Source of the DNA: CALVGQ01 sp964368495
GTDB lineage: Bacteria > Bacillota_I > Bacilli_A > Erysipelotrichales > Erysipelotrichaceae
Reading direction: 5' to 3'
Length of the DNA stretch: 5,906 nt
Assembly: GCA_964368495.1 (NCBI GenBank)
Contig: CAYJAJ010000045.1
Location: 1-5,906, forward strand
Part shown: one piece after another, positions 1 to 5,793 of the stretch
Layout of the letters: every line of letters begins with the position of its first letter
Numbering within the stretch: position 1 is the stretch's first letter
Position numbers and translations under genes: made by a program
Notes under the pieces: model-generated
Databases searched by the model: none
Told to the model about the DNA's origin: nothing
Seen by the model: only the letters and a program-made list of their open reading frames with translations

Positions 1-381
1 GCAGATATGCTTACTAGAATTCGTAACGGTGTTCAAGCTCGTCACGAAACTGTAGATATTCCTGCAAGTAAAGAAAAAGCAGCAATTGCTAAAATTCTTA
101 AAGATGAAGGTTATATCTTAAACTTCAAACTTGAAGGTGAAAAAGTAGCTGAGAAAAAAATCGTAGTTACTTTAAAATATGGACCAAATAACGAAAAAGT
201 TATTAGTGGTATCAAACGTATTTCAAAACCAGGTTTACGTGTATACGCAAAAAGTGGAAACTTACCACGTGTACTAAATGGTTTAGGAATCGCTATCATC
301 TCTACATCTAGTGGTATTATGACTGATAAAGATGCTAGAAAAAATCATGCGGGTGGCGAAGTTATCGCTTACGTGTGGTAA
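1..381 (+). CDS. rpsH: 30S ribosomal protein S8 (5' partial)
   Basis: S8 binds 16S rRNA in the central domain and is needed to assemble the small-subunit platform. The first two codons of the window (Ala-Asp) precede MLTRIRNG, matching the family's N-terminal 'ADMLTRIRNG', so the true start lies a few codons upstream of the window and the ATG at 7 is an internal Met. 126 residues are visible; complete S8 is about 132. The C-terminal RNA-binding part is intact: STSSG at visible residues 101-105, then GIMTDKDAR and the GGEV-AYVW end. The stop is TAA, followed by a 22-bp gap to rplF. In E. coli S8 is the translational repressor of the spc operon, but its target site upstream is not in this window, so that control cannot be judged here. 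Identification is very secure. Confidence 0.98.
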   Translation, partial: ADMLTRIRNGVQARHETVDIPASKEKAAIAKILKDEGYILNFKLEGEKVAEKKIVVTLKYGPNNEKVISGIKRISKPGLRVYAKSGNLPRVLNGLGIAIISTSSGIMTDKDARKNHAGGEVIAYVW

Positions 382-387
382 TTGTTG

Positions 388-395
388 AAAGGAAG
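388..395 (+). promoter_or_regulatory. Shine-Dalgarno site of rplF
   Basis: AAAGGAAG lies 8 nt before the rplF ATG at 404. It is a weaker match to the anti-SD than the AGGAGG sites elsewhere in this operon, but the spacing is good and supports the chosen start. Confidence 0.75.
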
Positions 396-403
396 ACTAA
401 ATA

Positions 404-949
404 ATGTCACGTATCGGAAATAAAGCGATTACCATTCCTTCTGGCGTAGAAATTACTATTGCTGCTGGGAATGAGGTGACTGTAAAAGGTCCTAAGGGAA
501 CTTTAACACGTCAGTTTAATGAAATTTTAGGAATTAAAATTGAAGATGGAATACTTTCAGTATCTCGTCCGAATGAAGAAAAACATACAAAACAGTTACA
601 CGGAACTACTCGTGCACTTATCAACAACATGGTTGTGGGTGTTCATGAGGGATTCCAACGTGAAATGGAAATCGTTGGGATTGGGTATCGTGCTGCTGTA
701 ACTGGTAACAAATTAACATTGAATGTAGGTCATTCTCATCCAGTTGAATTTGTTGCTGAAGAAGGATTAACTATCGAGTGTCCAAATAATACAACTGTTA
801 TCGTATCAGGTATTGATAAACAACGTGTTGGTGAATTATCTGCAAACATTCGTGCTACAAGAAAACCTGAACCTTATAAAGGAAAAGGTATTCGTTACAA
901 AGGTGAACGAATCCGCCGTAAAGAAGGTAAAACGGCTGCTAAGAAATAG
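404..949 (+). CDS. rplF: 50S ribosomal protein L6
   Basis: L6 binds 23S rRNA near the factor-binding site and the sarcin-ricin loop, supporting elongation factor function. The protein is 181 aa, close to the usual 175-180. It starts with the typical MSRIGNKAI, has VKGPKGTL near residues 27-34 and HGTTRALI at 66-73, and carries the L6 signature PEPYKGKGIRY at 155-165. The two-fold repeated L6 fold is covered in full, followed by a lysine-rich tail (RRKEGKTAAKK). The stop is TAG, 21 bp before rplR. Nothing in the protein is unusual. Confidence 0.99.
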   Translation: MSRIGNKAITIPSGVEITIAAGNEVTVKGPKGTLTRQFNEILGIKIEDGILSVSRPNEEKHTKQLHGTTRALINNMVVGVHEGFQREMEIVGIGYRAAVTGNKLTLNVGHSHPVEFVAEEGLTIECPNNTTVIVSGIDKQRVGELSANIRATRKPEPYKGKGIRYKGERIRRKEGKTAAKK

Positions 950-953
950 TGGG

Positions 954-960
954 AAAGGAG
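954..960 (+). promoter_or_regulatory. Shine-Dalgarno site that decides the rplR start
   Basis: AAAGGAG ends 10 nt before the rplR ATG at 971. A second ATG at 964 is only 3 nt from this site, which is too close for normal initiation, and it opens a four-codon frame (MNNA) ending in TAA at 976-978. The spacing and the L18 reading frame both favour 971. Confidence 0.8.
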
Positions 961-970
961 AATATGAACA

Positions 971-1327
971 ATGCTTAAGAAAGTTAGTAAAAATGCTGAA
1001 AGACTTCGTCGTCACGCTCGTGTACGTACAAAAATCAGTGGTACTCCAGAATGCCCACGTTTGAACGTATTCCGTTCAAATAGCCATATCCATGTTCAAA
1101 TAATTGATGATGTAAATGGTAAAACATTAGTGGCTGCTAGTTCTGTTTCTATGAAATTAGCAAATGGTGGGAATGTAGAAGCTGCAAAAGCTGTAGGTGC
1201 TGAAATCGCTAAATTAGCTGTTGCTGCAAAAATTTCAAAAGTTGTATTTGACCGTGGTGGATATATTTATCATGGACGTGTCCAAGCACTTGCAGATGCT
1301 GCAAGAGAAGCTGGACTTAAATTCTAG
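971..1327 (+). CDS. rplR: 50S ribosomal protein L18
   Basis: L18 binds 5S rRNA and, with L5, docks it into the central protuberance of the large subunit. The protein is 118 aa, typical for bacteria. The arginine/lysine-rich N-terminus (RLRRHARVRTK, residues 11-21) fits the 5S-binding tail. It is followed by the conserved PRLNVFRSNSHIHVQIIDD core near 29-47 and the signature FDRGGYIYHGRV at 93-104. It ends with the family's AREAGLKF. The stop TAG is the first part of the Shine-Dalgarno of rpsE, 11 bp before the rpsE start. Standard member, very secure. Confidence 0.99.
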   Translation: MLKKVSKNAERLRRHARVRTKISGTPECPRLNVFRSNSHIHVQIIDDVNGKTLVAASSVSMKLANGGNVEAAKAVGAEIAKLAVAAKISKVVFDRGGYIYHGRVQALADAAREAGLKF

Positions 1328-1332
1328 GAGGG
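1325..1332 (+). promoter_or_regulatory. Shine-Dalgarno of rpsE fused to the rplR stop codon
   Basis: TAGGAGGG contains the rplR stop (TAG at 1325-1327) and the AGGAGG ribosome site for rpsE, whose ATG is at 1339 (6 nt after the final G). A ribosome terminating on rplR sits directly on the next initiation site, which suggests coupled translation of L18 and S5. Confidence 0.85.
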
Positions 1333-1338
1333 TAGCAA

Positions 1339-1851
1339 ATGGAACGTAAACCAAGAAGAGTAGAACGTGAAAAAGAGTTCGAAGAACAAGTCGTGGTCAT
1401 CAACCGTGTTACTAAAGTAGTAAAAGGTGGACGTCGTTTCCGCTTTGCAGCTCTTGTAGTTGTTGGTGACAAAAAAGGTAGAGTTGGATTTGGAACAGGT
1501 AAAGCAAACGAAGTTCCTGATGCAATCAAAAAAGCTGTGGAAGCTGCAAAAAGAAACGTATTCCGTGTGCCTTTAGTAAATAAAGGAGCTACACTTCCAC
1601 ATGAAGTAACTGGTCGTTATGGCGCTGGTCGTGTATTCTTGAAACCAGCTGCACAAGGGACTGGGGTTATCGCTGGAGGTCCAGTACGTGCTGTACTTGA
1701 ACTTGCAGGGGTATCAGATGTATTATCAAAATGTATTGGATCACGTACACCAGTTAATATGGTACGTGCAACAATTACAGGTTTAAAAGAACTTAAAACT
1801 GTGAATAGTGTTGCTAAATTACGTGAGAAAAAAGTGGAAGAAATCCGCTAG
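1339..1851 (+). CDS. rpsE: 30S ribosomal protein S5
   Basis: S5 is a small-subunit protein at the mRNA entry side that affects decoding accuracy and helicase activity. At 170 aa it is of usual length. The N-terminal double-stranded-RNA-binding domain is clear: INRVTKVVKGGRRFRF at about 21-36, then ALVVVGDKKGRVGFGTGKA to 56. The KGGRR loop (29-33) is where spectinomycin-resistance changes fall in other bacteria; here it looks wild type. The C-terminal domain has GTGVIAGGPVRAVLELAG (107-124) and NMVRAT (140-145). The frame ends in tandem stops TAGTAG (1849-1854). The next gene is rplO, 21 bp on; the rpmD gene that usually sits between them is absent. Confidence 0.99.
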   Translation: MERKPRRVEREKEFEEQVVVINRVTKVVKGGRRFRFAALVVVGDKKGRVGFGTGKANEVPDAIKKAVEAAKRNVFRVPLVNKGATLPHEVTGRYGAGRVFLKPAAQGTGVIAGGPVRAVLELAGVSDVLSKCIGSRTPVNMVRATITGLKELKTVNSVAKLREKKVEEIR

Positions 1852-1856
1852 TAGAC

Positions 1857-1863
1857 GAGGAGG
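1857..1863 (+). promoter_or_regulatory. Strong Shine-Dalgarno of rplO
   Basis: GAGGAGG lies 9 nt before the rplO ATG at 1873, inside the 21-bp gap after rpsE. It supports that start over the nearby overlapping ATG at 1883, which is in another frame. Confidence 0.85.
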
Positions 1864-1872
1864 AAAACTGAT

Positions 1873-2313
1873 ATGAATTTACATGAACTACAATATACAG
1901 AAGGTGCTCGTCGTAATAGAAAGCGTATTGGACGCGGACATGGATCTGGTAATGGTAAAACTGCTGGAAAAGGTCACAAAGGACAAAACGCTCGTAGTGG
2001 CGGAGGAGTTGCAATCGGATTTGAAGGTGGGCAAACTCCACTATATAGACGTTTACCTAAACGTGGATTTACAAATTTTACTCGTAAAGAGTATGCAATT
2101 GTAAATGTTGAATCACTTAACTGTTTCGATGAAGGAACAACTGTTACTATCGAAATGTTAATAGCTACTAAATTAGCTCGTAAAGAGTTAGATGGTATTA
2201 AAATCTTAGGTGCTGGAGAACTTACTAAAAAATTAACTGTTCAAGCTAATAAGTTCTCAAAATCAGCTCAAGAAGCAATTGAAAAAGCAGGCGGAAAAGT
2301 AGAGGTAATCTAG
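1873..2313 (+). CDS. rplO: 50S ribosomal protein L15
   Basis: L15 is a late-assembly large-subunit protein that threads a long basic N-terminal arm into 23S rRNA. The protein is 146 aa, the usual length. The arm is evident: KRIGRGHGSGNGKTAGKGHK at about 17-36, very rich in Gly, Lys and Arg, then GFEGGQTPLYRRLPKRGF at 49-66. The C-terminal globular signature runs from KILGAGEL (110-117) through ANKFSKSAQEAIEKAGGKVE to the end. The TAG stop touches the secY ATG with no bases between, and the secY ribosome site lies inside the last codons of rplO, so L15 and SecY are probably translationally coupled. Confidence 0.99.
   Translation: MNLHELQYTEGARRNRKRIGRGHGSGNGKTAGKGHKGQNARSGGGVAIGFEGGQTPLYRRLPKRGFTNFTRKEYAIVNVESLNCFDEGTTVTIEMLIATKLARKELDGIKILGAGELTKKLTVQANKFSKSAQEAIEKAGGKVEVI
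2301..2306 (+). promoter_or_regulatory. Shine-Dalgarno of secY inside the rplO 3' end
   Basis: AGAGGT lies 7 nt before the secY ATG at 2314 and is read as Val-Glu-Val codons of L15. It is weaker than the AGGAGG sites of the ribosomal genes, which would fit lower SecY output and dependence on ribosomes finishing rplO; the output effect is inference. Confidence 0.65.
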
Positions 2314-3618
2314 ATGATCCAAACATGTGTAGACTTGTTTAAAAATAAGGAAATTCGCAAGAAAATCTTATTTACACTAGCAATGCTATTCATCTATCAA
2401 TTAGGTACTGCTATTCCAGCTCCAAGAGTGAATACAGGTGTTATTAATGCTGCTATAGTTGATAACTCACTGCTAAGTATGATGAATTTACTGGGTGGTG
2501 GAGCACTTGAACAATTATCTATATTTGCACTTGGTGTTGGGCCATATATTACTTCTTCAATCATTATTCAACTACTTTCTATGGATGTTATTCCTGCACT
2601 TAGTGAAATGGCTAAGTCTGGACAAACAGGTCGTATGAAAATGGATAGAATTACACGTTATCTTGCAGTTGTATTATCATTTGTTCAAGCAGGTACAATG
2701 ATTTGGGCATTTGACAATGGAGCATTCAATGGGGTAACAGGAATAATTGAAGGTGGAAGTTTATCAGTATATCTGTATGTGGCTACTGTACTTACAGCAG
2801 GAACAATGTTCTTGCTATGGATAGGTGATCGTATTTCTAATCATGGAATTGGAAATGGTGTATCAATGATTATCTTTGCTGGAATTGTATCTGGTATGCC
2901 ATTCCAATTTTCACAAGTATTCCAAATTTTAGTTGATTCATCAAGTAGTACTGCAATGTTTAACGGAATGTTAGAGTTTGGTTTATACATATTAATGTAT
3001 TTACTAATTATTGTACTTGTAATCTTTATGCAACGTGCAGTGAGAAAAATTCCAATTCAATACACATCAAGTACACTTCAAAATGGAAAGCAAAACATGA
3101 ATTTCTTGCCACTTAAGATTAATTCTGCGAGTGTTATTCCAGTTATTTTCTCAACAGCGATTATGACTGCACCTATAACTATTGCAAGTTTCTTTCCGCA
3201 AAATGAATTTACAATATTTTTGAACTCAGTGCTTAATATGCAAGAACCAATTGGATTATGTATTTATGGTGTATTAATTGTAATGTTCACATTCTTCTAC
3301 ACTAATTTACAAGTGGATCCTGCTAAAATTTCTGAAAACTTAAATAAAAGTGGAAGTTATATTCCAGGGATTAGACCTGGAAATGAAACAAAAGAATATT
3401 TGGCTAAAGTTTTAAATAGAATTACTGTGTTAGGAGCATCATTCTTATTATTTATTGCAATACTTCCTTACATCTTACCGATGGTAACCAATCTTCCATC
3501 ATCAATTTCAATTGGTGGAACAGGGATTATTATCGTTGTTGGGGTAGCAATGGAAACAATGTCTAACTTAAAAGGACAACTAACACAAAAACAATACCAA
3601 GGATTTCTAAAAAAATAG
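2314..3618 (+). CDS. secY: Protein translocase channel subunit SecY
   Basis: SecY is the pore-forming subunit of the SecYEG channel in the cytoplasmic membrane; it exports unfolded proteins with SecA and inserts membrane proteins from ribosomes. The 434 aa protein is of normal length, and by eye has the expected ten hydrophobic segments at roughly 17-37, 70-90, 115-135, 150-172, 182-203, 217-240, 273-293, 315-335, 370-392 and 400-418. Family motifs include QLGTAIPAPRV (29-39), the plug-region residues around LGGGALEQLSIFALGVGPYI (60-79), GIGNGVSMIIF (178-188) and FYTNLQVDPAKISENL (328-343). The C5 loop IPGIRPG holds Arg354, equivalent to the E. coli arginine needed for SecA-driven export. It lies between the ribosomal genes and adk, the usual Bacillota position. 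Confidence 0.99.
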   Translation: MIQTCVDLFKNKEIRKKILFTLAMLFIYQLGTAIPAPRVNTGVINAAIVDNSLLSMMNLLGGGALEQLSIFALGVGPYITSSIIIQLLSMDVIPALSEMAKSGQTGRMKMDRITRYLAVVLSFVQAGTMIWAFDNGAFNGVTGIIEGGSLSVYLYVATVLTAGTMFLLWIGDRISNHGIGNGVSMIIFAGIVSGMPFQFSQVFQILVDSSSSTAMFNGMLEFGLYILMYLLIIVLVIFMQRAVRKIPIQYTSSTLQNGKQNMNFLPLKINSASVIPVIFSTAIMTAPITIASFFPQNEFTIFLNSVLNMQEPIGLCIYGVLIVMFTFFYTNLQVDPAKISENLNKSGSYIPGIRPGNETKEYLAKVLNRITVLGASFLLFIAILPYILPMVTNLPSSISIGGTGIIIVVGVAMETMSNLKGQLTQKQYQGFLKK

Positions 3619-3624
3619 AGGTGG
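3618..3624 (+). promoter_or_regulatory. Shine-Dalgarno of adk touching the secY stop
   Basis: GAGGTGG begins on the last base of the secY TAG stop (3616-3618) and ends 6 nt before the adk ATG at 3631. It is a good match to the anti-SD and is another case where the stop codon and the next ribosome site are merged. Confidence 0.8.
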
Positions 3625-3630
3625 AATAGT

Positions 3631-4284
3631 ATGAACATTCTTTTAATGGGTCCCGCGGGAAGCGGTAAAGGTACTATGTCATCGAGAATTGTTTCAAAAT
3701 ATGGAGTTACTCATTTAGCTACTGGTGATTTGTTGCGAAATGCGATGAAAAATGAAACAGAGTTGGGTAAATCTGCGAAACAATTCATCAATCAAGGAAA
3801 ACTTGTACCTGATGAAATTGTAATTTCCTTGGTAGAAGAAAAGATAGCTGAAAATGTGAGCAACGAAGGTTATTTAATGGATGGATTTCCAAGAACAATA
3901 CCTCAAGCATTAACATTTGATGAATTGGCTGCCAATCTTGATAATGGAATTGATGTAGTAATTCATCTAGTTATTGATTTTAAAGAATTAGTTAAAAGAA
4001 TTACAGGACGTCGCTTATGTAAAAAATGTGGTGCGATTTATCACATCACAAATAATCCACCGAAAGTTGATGGAATATGCGATTATTGTAATAATGAATT
4101 AATGCAACGTAGTGATGATACAGAAGAACAATTAACTGTACGCCTTTCTGAGTATGAAAACAACACGAAAGCTGTGTTAACTCACTACGCTGAAAAAGGT
4201 TTATTAAAAAAAGTCGATGCTGCTCAAGATATCGAAAAAGTTTGGGCAGATGTAATGAGTATTTTAGAGGCTATCAATGATTAG
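3631..4284 (+). CDS. adk: Adenylate kinase, zinc-LID long form
   Basis: Adenylate kinase catalyses ATP + AMP to and from 2 ADP in the cytoplasm and sets the adenylate energy charge. At 217 aa it is the long bacterial form. The P-loop GPAGSGKGT spans 7-15, with Lys13 the phosphate-binding lysine. The AMP-binding part has TGDLLR (31-36) and DGFPRT (84-89). The LID domain (about 126-163) carries two CxxC pairs, Cys130/Cys133 and Cys150/Cys153, a full four-cysteine zinc site as in many Gram-positive enzymes. Arg123, Arg127, Arg160 and Arg171 sit where the family's catalytic arginines are expected. The residue after the P-loop is Met16 where many homologues have Gln, and the loop reads GPAG rather than GPPG, both mild variants. 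The gene overlaps map by 8 nt. Confidence 0.98.
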   Translation: MNILLMGPAGSGKGTMSSRIVSKYGVTHLATGDLLRNAMKNETELGKSAKQFINQGKLVPDEIVISLVEEKIAENVSNEGYLMDGFPRTIPQALTFDELAANLDNGIDVVIHLVIDFKELVKRITGRRLCKKCGAIYHITNNPPKVDGICDYCNNELMQRSDDTEEQLTVRLSEYENNTKAVLTHYAEKGLLKKVDAAQDIEKVWADVMSILEAIND

Positions 4285-5059
4285 TAAAAAGTCAAATAGA
4301 GAAATTGAAACGATGAGGCAAGCTGGTAAGATTACCGCGATGGCAATGCAAGCTGTTGGAAAAGCAATCAAACCTGGTGTTTCAACGATGCAATTAGATA
4401 AGATAGCTGAAGAAGTAATTCGCAGTCAGGGAGCTACACCATCTTTTAAAGGCTATGGTGGGTTTCCTGCATCAATCTGCACTTCTCATAACGATATGAT
4501 TATTCATGGAATTCCTAGCGATAAAGTTATCTTAGAAGAAGGCGATATTATTTCAATTGATTGTGGTGCATATTATAAGGGTTACCATGGTGATCATGCA
4601 TGGACATTTGCGGTTGGGAACATTAGTGAGCAAGCGCAAGAACTATTGGATGTTACTAAAAAGGCATTATTTACAGGTTTAAATATGGTAAAAGCTGGTA
4701 ATCGTATAGGAGATGTATCTCATGCAATTGGCAAATTTGTATCAGATAATGGGTATTCTGTTCCAATTGAATACACTGGTCATGGTATAGGAACACATTT
4801 GCATGAAGAACCCGCGATTCCTAATTTTGGACATCCTAATCAAGGGGTGTTATTAAAAGAAGGAATGACATTAGCTATTGAACCAATGGTTCATATAGGT
4901 AAACCGCAAACAAAAGTGCTACAAGATAACTGGGCTGTAGTTACAAAAGATGGCAGTTTAGCTGCACATTTTGAACACACTGTTTTGGTTACGAATGAAG
5001 GATATGAAATCCTCACTATCGATCATGAACTTAAGGAGGAAGACTCAGTCTATGGGTAA
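4277..5059 (+). CDS. map: Methionine aminopeptidase type I
   Basis: This enzyme removes the initiator methionine from new proteins at the ribosome exit when the second residue is small. It has 260 aa, like other type Ia enzymes without an N-terminal extension. All five metal ligands of the pita-bread fold are visible: Asp95 (SIDCG), Asp106 (HGDHAW), His169 (TGHGIG), Glu202 (AIEP) and Glu233 (HFEHT). His77 (IIHGIP) and His176 (HLHEEP) match the substrate-contact histidines. The ligands are each two residues earlier than in the E. coli enzyme, so the fold is collinear. It starts inside adk (ATGATTAG overlap) and ends inside infA (ATGGGTAA overlap). A short AGAGG at 4266-4270 serves as its ribosome site. 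It fits the common Bacillota adk-map-infA block. Confidence 0.98.
   Translation: MISKKSNREIETMRQAGKITAMAMQAVGKAIKPGVSTMQLDKIAEEVIRSQGATPSFKGYGGFPASICTSHNDMIIHGIPSDKVILEEGDIISIDCGAYYKGYHGDHAWTFAVGNISEQAQELLDVTKKALFTGLNMVKAGNRIGDVSHAIGKFVSDNGYSVPIEYTGHGIGTHLHEEPAIPNFGHPNQGVLLKEGMTLAIEPMVHIGKPQTKVLQDNWAVVTKDGSLAAHFEHTVLVTNEGYEILTIDHELKEEDSVYG
5033..5039 (+). promoter_or_regulatory. Shine-Dalgarno of infA inside map
   Basis: AAGGAGG is a near-perfect anti-SD match lying in the last codons of map. It ends 12 nt before the infA ATG at 5052, a longer spacing than at the other genes here. It supports starting IF1 at 5052 rather than at the ATG at 4971, which would add 27 residues foreign to the family. 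Confidence 0.8.
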
Positions 5060-5270
5060 GCAAGATGTAATTGAAATTGATGGAATTGTAGAAGATACAC
5101 TTCCTGATGCAAAATTTAAAGTGAAACTTGAAAATGGACATGTGATATTAGCTCACGTTTCTGGTAAAATCCGTATGCATTACATTCGCATTTTACCGGG
5201 GGACCGTGTCACTGTTGAAATTTCACCATACGACTTAACACGTGGGCGTATAACATTTAGACATAAATAA
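5052..5270 (+). CDS. infA: Translation initiation factor IF-1
   Basis: IF1 binds the A site of the 30S subunit during initiation, working with IF2 and IF3. The reading frame is open from 4971, but the real protein starts at 5052 (MGKQDVIEIDG), giving 72 aa, the same length as E. coli IF1. The 27 residues that a start at 4971 would add are a second-frame reading of the map 3' end. It is one S1-type OB fold: the strand pattern VIEIDGIVEDTLPDAKFKV is followed by LENGHVILAHVSGKIRM and PGDRVTVEISPYDLTRGRI, ending in TFRHK. Its start overlaps the map stop by 8 nt, so translation is likely coupled to map. It stands 22 bp ahead of rpmJ, the usual infA-rpmJ-rpsM order. Confidence 0.99.
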   Translation: MGKQDVIEIDGIVEDTLPDAKFKVKLENGHVILAHVSGKIRMHYIRILPGDRVTVEISPYDLTRGRITFRHK

Positions 5271-5276
5271 GACTTT

Positions 5277-5284
5277 TAGGAGGG
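5277..5284 (+). promoter_or_regulatory. Strong Shine-Dalgarno of rpmJ
   Basis: TAGGAGGG sits 8 nt before the rpmJ ATG at 5293. It confirms that the very short L36 gene is translated from that start. Confidence 0.85.
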
Positions 5285-5292
5285 AAACTAGC

Positions 5293-5409
5293 ATGAAAGT
5301 AAGACCATCAGTCAAACCAATATGCGATAAGTGCCGCATCATTAAGCGCAAAGGCCGCGTCATGGTAATTTGTGAAAACCCTAAACACAAACAACGTCAA
5401 GGAAATTAG
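5293..5409 (+). CDS. rpmJ: 50S ribosomal protein L36, zinc-binding (C+) form
   Basis: L36 is the smallest large-subunit protein; it sits near the factor-binding region and helps organise 23S rRNA. Reading from the ATG gives 38 aa starting MKVRPSVKPICDKCR and ending KHKQRQGN, one residue longer than the usual 37. The zinc ribbon is complete: Cys11, Cys14, Cys27 and His32, so this is the C+ type rather than the zinc-free paralogue some bacteria use in zinc shortage. It is strongly basic. It lies between infA (22 bp) and rpsM (14 bp), the standard place. Its TAG stop forms the start of the rpsM ribosome site. Confidence 0.98.
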   Translation: MKVRPSVKPICDKCRIIKRKGRVMVICENPKHKQRQGN

Positions 5410-5413
5410 GAGG
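5407..5413 (+). promoter_or_regulatory. Shine-Dalgarno of rpsM fused to the rpmJ stop codon
   Basis: TAGGAGG combines the rpmJ stop (5407-5409) with AGGAGG, 10 nt before the rpsM ATG at 5424. It repeats the arrangement at the rplR-rpsE junction. Confidence 0.85.
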
Positions 5414-5423
5414 AAAAACAAGT

Positions 5424-5789
5424 ATGGCTCGTATTGCTGGAGTTGATATTCCACGCGACAAGCGTGTAGTAGTATCACTAACATATATCTACGGAATCGG
5501 AAGTAGCACAGCTTCTTCTGTATTAGCGAAATGCAATATCAATGAGGATATTCGCGTTAAAGATTTAACAGACGAACAAGTATCTGCAATTCGTCAAGAA
5601 ATCGATTCAATTAAAGTTGAAGGTGATTTACGTCGTGAAACACAATTAAATATTAAACGATTAATGGAAATTGGTTGTTATCGCGGTATCCGTCATCGTC
5701 GTGGACTTCCTGTTCGCGGACAACGTACAAAAACAAATGCTCGTACACGTAAAGGACCACGTCGTACAGTAGCGAATAAGAAGAAATAG
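5424..5789 (+). CDS. rpsM: 30S ribosomal protein S13
   Basis: S13 is in the head of the small subunit, where it contacts the large subunit (bridges with 23S rRNA and L5) and, through its tail, the P-site tRNA. The protein is 121 aa, the usual length. It opens with MARIAGVDIPRDKRV and has the helix-turn-helix region with YIYGIG (21-26). The S13 signature begins CYRGIRHRRGLPVRGQ at 85-100 and runs on to ARTRKG (106-111). The C-terminal tail is lysine-rich (ANKKK). It follows rpmJ by 14 bp and precedes rpsK by 20 bp, marking the start of the alpha-operon set. In E. coli this set is repressed by S4 acting near rpsM; I see no such site here. Confidence 0.99.
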   Translation: MARIAGVDIPRDKRVVVSLTYIYGIGSSTASSVLAKCNINEDIRVKDLTDEQVSAIRQEIDSIKVEGDLRRETQLNIKRLMEIGCYRGIRHRRGLPVRGQRTKTNARTRKGPRRTVANKKK

Positions 5790-5793
5790 ACGA

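Noticed and set aside
7..9. ATG at 7 as the real start of rpsH
   Set aside because: The two preceding codons (Ala-Asp) match the conserved S8 N-terminus, so the gene begins upstream of the window.
813..1064. An 83-codon plus-strand open frame across the rplF-rplR junction
   Set aside because: It is another frame of rplF and rplR, has no ribosome site of its own and resembles no known family; both overlapped genes are certain.
1317..1529. Minus-strand open frame opposite the start of rpsE
   Set aside because: Antisense shadow created by the basic codon content of S5; low-complexity product and no support as a gene.
1814..2041. Minus-strand open frame of 75 codons opposite rpsE/rplO
   Set aside because: Antisense shadow of two conserved genes, with no ribosome site or recognisable protein features.
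1883..2104. A 73-codon plus-strand open frame inside rplO
   Set aside because: It lies wholly within the well-conserved L15 gene in another frame; its ATG is only a second ATG 10 nt after the real start.
2711..2740. Possible internal promoter in secY: TTGACA at 2711-2716
   Set aside because: No acceptable -10 box follows at 16-18 nt (GTAACA-like only), and the sequence encodes conserved-position SecY residues.
4971..5051. ATG at 4971 as an upstream start of infA
   Set aside because: It would add 27 residues to a family that is almost always about 72 aa, and those residues are an out-of-frame reading of map; the strong SD is just before 5052.
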